A stretch of DNA of 64,000 bases from DASQFQ01 sp963805525 (lineage in GTDB: Bacteria > Actinomycetota > Thermoleophilia > Solirubrobacterales > Solirubrobacteraceae), in assembly GCA_963805525.1 (NCBI GenBank), contig CAWDUT010000007.1:1178001-1242000 (forward strand). Direction: 5' to 3'. Positions within the stretch are counted from its first letter, which is position 1, and every line of letters begins with the position of its first letter. Below the pieces are notes generated by a model. The model was not told the origin of the DNA. It did no database searches and saw only the letters and a list, made by a program, of their open reading frames with translations. The position numbers were made by a program, and so were the translations under genes. Below are positions 8,663 to 17,446 of the stretch, one piece after another.

Positions 8663-8746
8663 GGTGGGGCGGGCCAAGCATCCTTGCCATCTCCGTGCCC
8701 GCCCCGCCAGATGTATCGGCCGGCCCCCGTGCAGCCAGAGGGGGCC
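8663..8746 (+). other. two strong hairpins downstream of the sigma-28-like promoter
   Basis: Hairpin 1 pairs GGTGGGGCGGGC (8663-8674) with GCCCGCCCCGCC (8697-8708), a 12-bp stem with one G-T pair. Hairpin 2 pairs GGCCCCC (8722-8728) with GGGGGCC (8740-8746). They begin about 8 nt after the -10 element, so they could be a structured leader or small RNA. No known riboswitch consensus is recognised and no T-run follows. Confidence 0.35.
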
Positions 8747-8773
8747 TGGACACATGTCCATAACGGTCAGGGC

Positions 8774-8804
8774 TTGAACCTGACGTAGCGTGAGGCCGTA
8801 CGGT
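8774..8804 (+). promoter_or_regulatory. MerR-type promoter/operator
   Basis: TTGAAC (8774-8779) and TACGGT (8799-8804) are separated by 19 bp, the long spacer typical of MerR-controlled promoters. The spacer holds the near-perfect palindrome CCTGACG-TAG-CGTGAGG (8779-8795). The predicted transcription start falls at about 8811-8812, on the GTG proposed as start of the MerR gene. Confidence 0.6.
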
Positions 8805-8811
8805 GGCTCCC

Positions 8812-9516
8812 GTGTGGAAGATCGGCGAGCTGGCGCGGCGTACGGGCCTCACCGTGCGCACGCTGCATCACTACGACGAGATCGGCCTCCTGTCCCCCGC
8901 CCAGCGGTCGGACGGGGGCCATCGCGTCTACGACGAAGCGGATGTCCAGCGCCTGTACCGGATCGTTTCGCTGCGGAGCCTCGGCTTCCCGCTCGACGCG
9001 ATCGCCCAGGCGCTCGATTCAACAACCTTCGACCCGAAGGAAGCCGTCGACGACCACCTCCGCCGGCTCGAGGCGCAGATCGCCCACGAGCAGCAGCTGC
9101 TCGACAGGCTCCGAACCTTGCGGCAGCGCCTCGACGCCGACGACTTCATGACCACGATCGAGGAGATCACGATGCGAGAGCGCTACTACACGCCCGAGCA
9201 GCTCGACCAGCTCGAGCAGCGCCGCCGACAACTGGGCGAGGACGCCATCAAGGACGTCGAGCGCGAGTGGAGCGAGATCTTCGCCACGCTCAAGCAGGAG
9301 CTGGAAGCAGGCACCGACCCCGCCGACCCGCGCCTCCGGCCGATCGGCGAGCGCTCGCGCGAGCTGATCGAGATGTTCACCGGCGGCGACCCGGGCATCC
9401 AGGCCGGCCTCAAGACCATGTACGAGACCGAGGGGCCGGAGAAGGCCTCGCGCGGCATGGCCGACCCCGCCGTGTTCGCGTACCTCGCGCAGGTGCGCGC
9501 GGCCGCAGGTCCATGA
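8812..9516 (+). CDS. MerR family regulator with TipAS-like antibiotic-binding domain
   Basis: Transcription factor of about 234 residues. The N-terminal MerR winged helix begins WKIGELARRTGLTVRTLHHY and continues DEIGLLSPAQRSDGGHRVYD. A coiled helix (residues 70-110) links to a C-terminal all-alpha region with YYTPEQLDQLEQRR and WSEIFATLKQELEAG, as in TipAS domains that bind thiopeptides and other hydrophobic ligands. GTG at 8812 is preferred over GTG at 8803 because the 19-bp-spaced promoter places transcription initiation there, implying a leaderless mRNA. Probably autoregulated by the upstream palindrome. Confidence 0.88.
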   Translation: MWKIGELARRTGLTVRTLHHYDEIGLLSPAQRSDGGHRVYDEADVQRLYRIVSLRSLGFPLDAIAQALDSTTFDPKEAVDDHLRRLEAQIAHEQQLLDRLRTLRQRLDADDFMTTIEEITMRERYYTPEQLDQLEQRRRQLGEDAIKDVEREWSEIFATLKQELEAGTDPADPRLRPIGERSRELIEMFTGGDPGIQAGLKTMYETEGPEKASRGMADPAVFAYLAQVRAAAGP

Positions 9517-9533
9517 CCCCGTAGAGTTCCGAC

Positions 9534-9920
9534 ATGGCGCGCGTGGCGCGACAGAAGCAGGTCAACGAATGCCGGCAATGCTCGACGTTCTGCGATCGCG
9601 TGATCAAGCCGTCGTCCTGCGTCGCCGCCAACTGCCCCGCGCTCTACCAGTACGACGACCCGCTCACCGGGCGCCGCTACATGGGCTGCCTGCACAAGGT
9701 GTTCGCCACCGAGATCGACATCGAGCTGTTCGAGGAGGCGGAGCGCACGCGCGCCGGCTACGGGGTCGTCAAGCTGGCCAAGGCGCCCCGCGAGCGCTGC
9801 GCGTTCTCGATCGAGCGCGCCTACCCCGCGTTCGACGACTGCGTCAACCGCCGCTTCTCCGACTGGCCGGAGGCCGCGCCCGGCGCCGTCCGCGCCTTCG
9901 ATCTGCGCGACCGCCTCTGA
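9534..9920 (+). CDS. cysteine-rich protein of unknown function
   Basis: A 128-residue protein I do not recognise. It has eight cysteines: C13, C16, C20, C29, C34, C52, C88 and C102. The CxxCxxxC spacing at 13-20 plus C29 and C34 looks like a metal-binding knuckle. No signal peptide or membrane segment is present. It begins 17 nt after the MerR gene on the same strand and may be co-transcribed with it. Composition and codon use match the neighbours. Confidence 0.7.
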   Translation: MARVARQKQVNECRQCSTFCDRVIKPSSCVAANCPALYQYDDPLTGRRYMGCLHKVFATEIDIELFEEAERTRAGYGVVKLAKAPRERCAFSIERAYPAFDDCVNRRFSDWPEAAPGAVRAFDLRDRL

Positions 9921-10032
9921 CGCAAGACCGCTCTCGTGAAAGATCGCCTTCATGGGGCGCGCCGATGAAGGATCCACGCCTAAGATGCAGACGTCCCGGG
10001 CACGGCCTCGGCGGACGCTTCTCTTGAACCCT

Positions 10033-10497
10033 ATGGATTCCACCCGCCGCGGCAACTACGACTCCGGCCAGGACTATGTCCTGGAGTACGGCGAGCTGCG
10101 CTTCACCTTCAACGAGCGGGACTTCTCGGAGCGGGTCGAGCAGGCCGCGCTGAAGCTCGGCTTCGTCGCCTCGCGGCTCGAGGGCGTCGAGCTCGAGGAC
10201 CTCGTGAACCTGACCGTCAACGGTGAGGTCGCCGACCCCGCGTCGGCGCTCGGGGAGCACGTCAACGACTGCTGGCCGGAGCTCGTCGGCCCCGCCGAGC
10301 GCTCGCTCGTGCACTGGCTGCGCCGGCTCGTGTTCCGCTCCGCCTGGCTCGACCAGCGCGTGAAGGAGGGCGAGCTCGACATCGCCTTCGACGAGTCCAC
10401 GCATACGTTCGGCTACATCCAGCCCGAGCGCGACGACGAGCCGATCGAGCTGTCCCCCGAGCCCAACTGGGGCCGGGTCGCGTACACCCCGCGCTAG
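10033..10497 (+). CDS. hypothetical soluble protein
   Basis: Unrecognised acidic cytoplasmic protein of 154 residues starting MDSTRRGNYDSGQDYVLEYG. It is rich in Asp/Glu and has no signal peptide, membrane segment or known motif. ATG 10033 is chosen because the extra residues encoded upstream are Arg-rich leader-like sequence without conservation clues. A TAAGAT element at 9981-9986 could be a -10. The stop is followed directly by the first 49-bp repeat. Confidence 0.65.
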   Translation: MDSTRRGNYDSGQDYVLEYGELRFTFNERDFSERVEQAALKLGFVASRLEGVELEDLVNLTVNGEVADPASALGEHVNDCWPELVGPAERSLVHWLRRLVFRSAWLDQRVKEGELDIAFDESTHTFGYIQPERDDEPIELSPEPNWGRVAYTPR

Positions 10498-10546
10498 TAA
10501 CGTCGCCGAAGGCGAGGAGCTTGCGACTCGCCTGGCAGGCGAAACC
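10498..10546. repeat. 49-bp palindromic repeat, copy 1
   Basis: Identical over 49 bp to 11316-11364. On the minus strand it holds two tandem hairpins: TCGCCTG-C-CAGGCGA and TCGCC-TTC-GGCGA. This copy lies between the hypothetical gene and the VanX-type dipeptidase, ending 10 nt before its ATG. REP-like in size and structure. Confidence 0.8.
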
Positions 10547-10556
10547 TTTCTCACTC

Positions 10557-11318
10557 ATGCGGCGGCTCACACTTCTCTTCTTCCTCCTCCTCACCTCGTC
10601 GGCGAGCGCCGACGTCGTCAAGCAGGCGCCCCCGGGCGCGTTCGTCTCGGTCCATGACGTCGACCCCTCGATCATCGTCGAGATGCGCTACCTCACGAAC
10701 CACAACTTCATGGGGCGGCGCATCCCCGGCTACCGCGAGAACGTGTGTCTGCTGACGAAGCAGGCGGCCGAGGGCCTCGCACGCGTGCAGAAGGTCGTGC
10801 GCGCCAAGGGCTACACGCTGAAGGTCTACGACTGCTACCGGCCGCAGCGCTCGGTCGACGCCTTCGTCAAGTGGGGCAAGGACCTCTCGGACCAGAAGAT
10901 GAAGGCCGAGTTCTACCCGCGTGTGCGCAAGAGCCGGGTCTTCAAGGAGGGCTACATCGCCACCCAGTCCGGCCACAGCCGCGGCAGCACGATGGACCTC
11001 ACGCTCGTCAAGCGCCCCGCGGGCAAGCAGGAGCGCTACCACCGCGGCGACCGCCTGCGCGACTGCGGCGGGCCGCGGAGCAAGCGCTTCCGCGACAACA
11101 CGATCGACATGGGCACGGGCTACGACTGCTTCGACCCGCTCGCCCACCCCTACGCGACGCGCTTCCGGGGGACGAAGCAGCGCCGCAACCGGCTACTCCT
11201 GCGCACCCCGATGAAGGCCGCCGGCTTCGCGCCGCTCGCCACCGAGTGGTGGCACTTCACGCTCGCCGACGAGCCCTATCCGGACACGTACTTCGACTTC
11301 CCGGTGGAGCGACTGTAA
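10557..11318 (+). CDS. exported D-alanyl-D-alanine dipeptidase (VanX/DdpX-type, peptidase M15)
   Basis: Zinc dipeptidase of 253 residues, predicted to act outside the membrane on D-Ala-D-Ala or related peptides. It has a signal peptide (MRRLTLLFFLLLTSSASA) and the M15D motifs SGHSRGSTMDLTL (metal-binding His and Asp) and EWWHFTL (catalytic Glu and metal-binding His). VanX homologues are usually cytoplasmic, so export suggests peptidoglycan recycling or defence against foreign wall fragments rather than glycopeptide resistance. ATG 10557 is used; an in-frame ATG upstream lies inside the repeat. Flanked by both repeat copies. Confidence 0.88.
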   Translation: MRRLTLLFFLLLTSSASADVVKQAPPGAFVSVHDVDPSIIVEMRYLTNHNFMGRRIPGYRENVCLLTKQAAEGLARVQKVVRAKGYTLKVYDCYRPQRSVDAFVKWGKDLSDQKMKAEFYPRVRKSRVFKEGYIATQSGHSRGSTMDLTLVKRPAGKQERYHRGDRLRDCGGPRSKRFRDNTIDMGTGYDCFDPLAHPYATRFRGTKQRRNRLLLRTPMKAAGFAPLATEWWHFTLADEPYPDTYFDFPVERL

Positions 11319-11364
11319 CGTCGCCGAAGGCGAGGAGCTTGCGACTCGCCTGGCAGGCGAAACC
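11316..11364. repeat. 49-bp palindromic repeat, copy 2
   Basis: Exact copy of 10498-10546. Its first three bases are the TAA stop of the dipeptidase, and it ends 1 nt before the stop of the convergent Rho-like gene at 11366. The paired hairpins could end transcription from both sides. Confidence 0.8.
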
Positions 11365-11365
11365 G

Positions 11366-12619
11366 TTATCCCGCGGCGGTGTCGGCGCGCGCCTTGGCGA
11401 TCGCCTCGGCGCCGGCGTCGCCGACCAGCAGCTCCGGCCGCATCGTCCCGCTGTTCGCGAGGTCGAGCGCCGGGAAGCGCCCCATCGCGACCAGCGCCGC
11501 GTCGAGCGCGATCACGGTCGTCTCGCCGCCCAGCGAGGCCGGAGCCGACGCGATCACGGTGAGCGAGCCGCCGTCGACGATGTTGCGCGCCGCGGCCAGC
11601 GCCCGGCGGGCAACCGCCGGGGAGACGTACTCGAGCGAGTCGACGATCACGACCGCGTCGGCCCCGCGGGCGGCGACTCGGCGGGCCTGCTCGACGGCGT
11701 GCTCGACGGCCTGGCCCTGCGAGTCGGCCGAGGCGGCGAAGGTCACGGCGGCGGACGGCTCGGTCCACTCGCCGACCTCCTCGGGCCGCACGCCGGCGAG
11801 CACCACGCTCAACTCGACGCCGCCCTTGTCGGTCAGCGCGCCAGCGATGCGGCGCAGCGCCTCGCTCTTGCCGGCGCGCGCAGGGCCGACCACGGTGACG
11901 CGCGAGCCCTTGCCGAACGGGGTGAGCCACTCGATCGCCTTGACGGTCGGGTCGTCGCTGCCGAGCTCGAGCCGCTCGGCCGGGAAGGCGACCGGCAGGT
12001 CGTCGAAGCGGGTGCCCTCGGAGACCTCGTCGGCGGGCTTGCCGTTGATGGTGTCCACGCGCACGAGGGAGGGGAAGCGCTCGGAGCGCCGCGGCGGGCG
12101 CATCGGGCCGGAGACCTTGTCGCCGGAGACGAGCTCGCAGCGCTTGACCTGCGCGGCGGAGACGTAGACGTCCTCGTCAGAGGTCTCGCCCTCGGTCAGG
12201 CGGACGAAGGCGGAGCCGTTGCCGAGCAGCTCGATCGTGCCCTCGATCTCCTTGTCCTCCGCGGGCTTGTCGTCCTTCTTCTCGGAGGCCTTCGGGCCGC
12301 GACCGCCACGGGCGGGCTTGTCGGCCGGCTTGTCGTCGCCGCGATCGTCCTCGTCGTCGCGGCCGTTGCGCGCGCGGGTGCGGCCGCCGCGGCGCCCGCG
12401 CCGGCTGCGGGTCGGCGCCTCTTCGTCGTCGTCGCCACCGCCGGCGTCGCCGCCCTCGGGGCGGGCGAGGTCGTCGCCGGCCTGCTTGGTGAGGATCGCG
12501 TCGATCAGGTCGTCCTTGCGAAGACGGCGGAAGCCGTCGACGCCGAGCTCGTTGGCGAGCAGGTGGAGATCGGCAAGCGGGGACTCCGCGAGCGCGGAGC
12601 GATCAAGTACGGATGACAT
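11366..12619 (-). CDS. Rho-like transcription termination factor, reduced RNA-motor core
   Basis: A 417-residue Rho homologue. It has a Rho N-terminal helix bundle (1-50), a charged disordered insert rich in R, G, D and K (55-124), a cold-shock-like RNA-binding fold (125-195, with DVYVSAAQVKRCELVSGDKV), then the ATPase core with P-loop GPARAGKS (245-252), RPEEVGEW and Walker B VVIVDS (323-328). The segments that normally carry the Q-loop and the R-loop (FKGTGN) are absent, and the arginine-finger region reads SGTMRPELL. Preceded by GGAG 6 nt before ATG. Probably a specialised paralogue rather than the housekeeping Rho. Confidence 0.85.
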   Translation of the reverse strand: MSSVLDRSALAESPLADLHLLANELGVDGFRRLRKDDLIDAILTKQAGDDLARPEGGDAGGGDDDEEAPTRSRRGRRGGRTRARNGRDDEDDRGDDKPADKPARGGRGPKASEKKDDKPAEDKEIEGTIELLGNGSAFVRLTEGETSDEDVYVSAAQVKRCELVSGDKVSGPMRPPRRSERFPSLVRVDTINGKPADEVSEGTRFDDLPVAFPAERLELGSDDPTVKAIEWLTPFGKGSRVTVVGPARAGKSEALRRIAGALTDKGGVELSVVLAGVRPEEVGEWTEPSAAVTFAASADSQGQAVEHAVEQARRVAARGADAVVIVDSLEYVSPAVARRALAAARNIVDGGSLTVIASAPASLGGETTVIALDAALVAMGRFPALDLANSGTMRPELLVGDAGAEAIAKARADTAAG

Positions 12620-12651
12620 GGTGTCTCCTATCGGTATGGGTCGGTCGGCAC

Positions 12652-12676
12652 CCGGCCGCGTTGAGACAGCGGCCGG
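12652..12676 (-). other. GC-rich hairpin in the folP-rho gap
   Basis: CCGGCCGC (12652-12659) pairs perfectly with GCGGCCGG (12669-12676) around a 9-nt loop. It lies in the leader of the Rho-like gene, 33 nt upstream of its ATG. No T-run follows, so a simple terminator is unlikely; an attenuator or processing site is possible. Confidence 0.35.
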
Positions 12677-12688
12677 CAACCAGGCCCC

Positions 12689-13558
12689 TCAAGGGTAGCG
12701 ATCGGGCGTCAGACCTTCTTCCGGCGCAAGCACCCGCTCACCGGAGAGCACTGCGCGCACGGCGAGGAAGTCGGCGGCCGCGGCGACGTCGTGGACGCGC
12801 AGGATCGCCGCCCCCGCGCGGACGCCGAAGTCGAGCGCCGCGAGCGTCGCCGCCCCGCGCTCGCGCGGCTCGCGGCCGGTGATCGCGCCGAGGAAGTCCT
12901 TGCGCGAGATGGCCAGGAGGAGCGGCCGCCCGAGCGCCGTCAACCGGTCGAGCCGCCGCAGCACCGCGACCGTCTGCGCCGGCGTCTTGGCGAAGTCCGG
13001 GCCGGGGTCGAGCGCGATCTGCTCCGGCGCCACGCCCGCCGCGACCGCCACCTCCATCCGCTCGCGGAGGAAGCCGACCACGTCATCCACGACGTCGTCG
13101 TAGGCGTCGGGCCGCAGCAGCGTGCCCTTCGGCGCCACGCGCGTGTGCATGAGAACCAAAGCCGCGCCGGTGCGGGCGCACACCTCGGCGAGCCGCTCGT
13201 CGCGCAGCCCCGAGACGTCGTTGATCATCCCCGCGCCCGCCGCGATGGCCGCCTCGGCGACCTCGGGCTTGTAGGTGTCGACCGAGACGAGGACGTCGTG
13301 CGCCGCGGCGATCTGCCCCACGAGCGGGACGACCCGCTCGATCTCCTCGGCGACCGCGACGGGAGGCCGGCCGCCGACCGCCGACTCCCCGCCGACGTCG
13401 ATAACGCGCGCGCCCTCCATGATGAGGCGAGACGCGAGGGCCGGCAGGTCGGGATGGTCCCCCGCGTCCGAGAACGAGTCGGGCGAAGCGTTGACCACGC
13501 CCATCAGCAGCGGCGGCCCGCCGAGCTCCAGCTCGCGAGGGCCCGCGCGCAGCCTCAC
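12689..13558 (-). CDS. folP: dihydropteroate synthase
   Basis: Condenses p-aminobenzoate with dihydropterin pyrophosphate in folate synthesis; cytoplasmic TIM barrel, 289 residues. Signature motifs are MGVVNASPDSFSDAG, VIDVGGESAVGG (the usual T-R-P-G after GGES is replaced by AVGG), DPGPDFAKT, ISRKDF and RVHDV. The SAVGG change falls in a loop linked to sulfonamide sensitivity in other enzymes, so a paralogue or altered drug response is possible. GTG start overlaps the stop of the upstream exported-protein gene (GTGA). Confidence 0.9.
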   Translation of the reverse strand: MRLRAGPRELELGGPPLLMGVVNASPDSFSDAGDHPDLPALASRLIMEGARVIDVGGESAVGGRPPVAVAEEIERVVPLVGQIAAAHDVLVSVDTYKPEVAEAAIAAGAGMINDVSGLRDERLAEVCARTGAALVLMHTRVAPKGTLLRPDAYDDVVDDVVGFLRERMEVAVAAGVAPEQIALDPGPDFAKTPAQTVAVLRRLDRLTALGRPLLLAISRKDFLGAITGREPRERGAATLAALDFGVRAGAAILRVHDVAAAADFLAVRAVLSGERVLAPEEGLTPDRYP

Positions 13559-15402
13559 GTGATGTGGAGCTTGACCTTCTTGATCCGGCGGTTGCCGGCG
13601 ACGTCGTACACGGTGACCTTGAGCGTGAAGGTGCCCCGGCGGTACGCGTGCCGTCCGCTGAAGCGCCTGCGCTGCTTGGCCACGCGCTTCGAGTCGCCGT
13701 AGCGCACCCGCACCTCGCGCACTCCTGAGCCACGATCGCGAGGCTTGACGACCACGTGCAGCGCCCGCCCGGCGCGCCGCTTGCCGCCGATCCGCACGCG
13801 GAACTTCGGCCGGAGGTTGTCGAAGCGCACGCTCCGCACCGGGCTCGGCGTCTGCTGGCCGCGCCCGTCGATCGCGATCACCTGGTACTTGAGCGGCCGC
13901 TTGCCGCTGAGCGTGACCTTCGGCACCAGCGACAGGCCGGTCGTCTCGCCCGCCACCTTGCCGCCGACGATGACGCGGTAGCGCAGCGGGCCCCAGAGGT
14001 CACGACCCGGGCGCCAGCGGAGCTTCGCGCGCTTCCCGCTCTGCCACGCGTTGCGCGCGATCGGGCCGGGCCGGCCGGGCGGCTGGTCCTGCACCGCGAC
14101 GGTGATCGCCCGGCTGGTGGGCGCGCCCTGGGCCATCGCGACCGCGAAGCCGCCCAGCAGGTCGGCTCCCACCGCGACCGGCCCCGCCGCCGGGCCCAGG
14201 TCGGGCCGCGAGAGCGTCAGCTCGTTCTCGAACGGCTTGGTCGGCAGCGGCTTGTAGCGGCCCTTGACCTCGCCGTTCTGCTGCCACGCCGCCACCACCT
14301 CGCGGTGCTCGGACGCCGCGGGCACGGGCGCCGCGCCCGCCGTGGGCGTGAAGTTCAGCTGCACCGCCGGCTCGAAGACGTCGTTGTAGTTGATCGCCGC
14401 GAGCGCGCCGCTGCCGCCCTCGAACGTCGAGAGCCCCTGGCCGCGCCCGTTGAGGGCGAGCCGCGGGTTGGCCGTGGGCGGCCCGCCGTCGAGCGCCACG
14501 GGCGGATCGAAGGTGAGGCCGAGCAACCGCCGCCCGATCGACCGCGAGCCGCCGCCGAAGTCCTGGCGGAAGACGGCCCAGCCGAAGCCGCCGTCGTCCT
14601 CCACGTCGATGTCGACCGAGTCGGCCGCACCGCCCGGGGCGCCGTTGAAGCTCGGCAGCGACAGCTCCTGCGGGAACGCGGAGAACGTCGTGCCGGTCAC
14701 GCGGCGCTCCCATACCCGCTGGCGGCCGTCCGCGTTGTCCTCGCCCCACGCCACCAGCGCGTTGCCGTCGCCCGAGACCGCCACGCGCGATCGCTGCACG
14801 CCGCGACCTGCCGCGCGCGCCGGGACGACGTCGATCGGCACGCCGATCGTCTGCCAGGCGACGTCCTGCAGCCGCGCCACGCGGACGTCGGCGCCGCCGC
14901 CACCGGGCGCCGCCCAGGTCGCGTAGGCGGTGCCGTTGATGCCCATGTCGATCGCCGGGTCGCTGGTCGCGCCCGACGGGTCGTTGAAGATCTCGGTCGG
15001 GCCGAGCAACGGGCCGGACGGGCCGCTGCCCGCCACCACGGCGCCATAGACACGGCTCCCGGCGGTCCACGCGATCGCCAGCCGGCCCTCGTTCGACGCC
15101 GCGATCACCGCGTCGCTCGCGCCGCCGCCGATCCCGTTGTCGACGCGCTCCGGCGCGCGGAACGCGCCGCCGTTGAAGCGCGAGAGGAAGACGTGCGGGA
15201 CGCCGTCGACCTTCCTGAGGTAGACGAGGCCGCCGGTGCCGTCGCGCGCCAGGTCGAGGCCGCCGACCTGGACGATGTCCGGCGACGGCCCGTCGACCGG
15301 CGGGTTGGCGGCGGCCGGGAACCAGCCCGCCGAGGCGGCGGCGGGGAGCGCGGCGAGCGCCGACAGGGCGATCAGGGCAGGCAGGGCAAGGCGGCGGAAC
15401 AT
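13555..15402 (-). CDS. large exported protein of unknown function
   Basis: Secreted protein of 615 residues with a signal peptide (MFRRLALPALIALSALAA, cleavage after ASA). The body has repeating blade-like units with patterns such as DGNALVAWGEDNADG and GFGWAVFRQDFGGG, suggesting a beta-propeller of about six or seven blades. The last 150 residues look like fibronectin or Ig-like domains (GPLRYRVIVGGKVAGE, VTVYDVAGNRRIKKVKLHIT). The translational overlap with folP (GTGA) is odd given the unrelated functions. Likely a cell-surface or extracellular binding protein; role unknown. Confidence 0.8.
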   Translation of the reverse strand: MFRRLALPALIALSALAALPAAASAGWFPAAANPPVDGPSPDIVQVGGLDLARDGTGGLVYLRKVDGVPHVFLSRFNGGAFRAPERVDNGIGGGASDAVIAASNEGRLAIAWTAGSRVYGAVVAGSGPSGPLLGPTEIFNDPSGATSDPAIDMGINGTAYATWAAPGGGGADVRVARLQDVAWQTIGVPIDVVPARAAGRGVQRSRVAVSGDGNALVAWGEDNADGRQRVWERRVTGTTFSAFPQELSLPSFNGAPGGAADSVDIDVEDDGGFGWAVFRQDFGGGSRSIGRRLLGLTFDPPVALDGGPPTANPRLALNGRGQGLSTFEGGSGALAAINYNDVFEPAVQLNFTPTAGAAPVPAASEHREVVAAWQQNGEVKGRYKPLPTKPFENELTLSRPDLGPAAGPVAVGADLLGGFAVAMAQGAPTSRAITVAVQDQPPGRPGPIARNAWQSGKRAKLRWRPGRDLWGPLRYRVIVGGKVAGETTGLSLVPKVTLSGKRPLKYQVIAIDGRGQQTPSPVRSVRFDNLRPKFRVRIGGKRRAGRALHVVVKPRDRGSGVREVRVRYGDSKRVAKQRRRFSGRHAYRRGTFTLKVTVYDVAGNRRIKKVKLHIT

Positions 15403-15467
15403 GAGGTTGCGGCGGGCTCCAGTGACGGGATCGGTCCGGTCGGTGCAACCGGCAGCAGGCCGGAAAG

Positions 15468-17171
<1,704 letters not shown>

Positions 17172-17253
17172 CGGCTTGCGCCTCAGGCTAGATGGTCGAT
17201 TCCGCGGCCGCCGTGCCCGGATGTGCGTGACCCGTGGATGCAGGGGCGTGCAC

Positions 17254-17294
17254 GCCGAAGGGGGATCGTGGCAGCGCCACCTCCCCCTTCCGGC
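17254..17294. other. long two-part inverted repeat in the glpD divergent region
   Basis: GCCGAAGGGGGA (17254-17265) pairs with TCCCCCTTCCGGC (17282-17294, one bulge), and inside it GTGGC-AGC-GCCAC forms a second stem. The whole makes a roughly 17-bp hairpin or cruciform 80-120 nt upstream of glpD. No T-run adjoins it. Could be a leader element of glpD or an insulator between divergent genes. Confidence 0.45.
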
Positions 17295-17382
17295 GGGTGC
17301 GGCCCTGCGCCGCGGGACGCGTGCAGACGGGTACGGGGGTCGTGGGATCGGCCATCCGCTGCGGAGGTTTCCTGCGAAAGCT

Positions 17383-17409
17383 TCAGGTTGCGGGCATTTC
17401 GGCCGATAG
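17383..17409 (+). promoter_or_regulatory. sigma-28 (FliA)-like promoter
   Basis: TCAGGTTG, 11 nt, GCCGATAG closely matches TCAAGTTT-N11-GCCGATAA. It lies 37 nt upstream of the GTG of the following gene on the same strand, giving a predicted 5' leader of about 31 nt. Confidence 0.55.
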
Positions 17410-17446
17410 GGAGGCCACTCCGTCCCGACTGCCAGAGGATCGACCA

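Noticed and set aside
10521..10556. Upstream ATG extending the dipeptidase by 12 residues
   Set aside because: The extension is encoded by the 49-bp repeat and would spoil the signal peptide; ATG 10557 gives a normal signal sequence.
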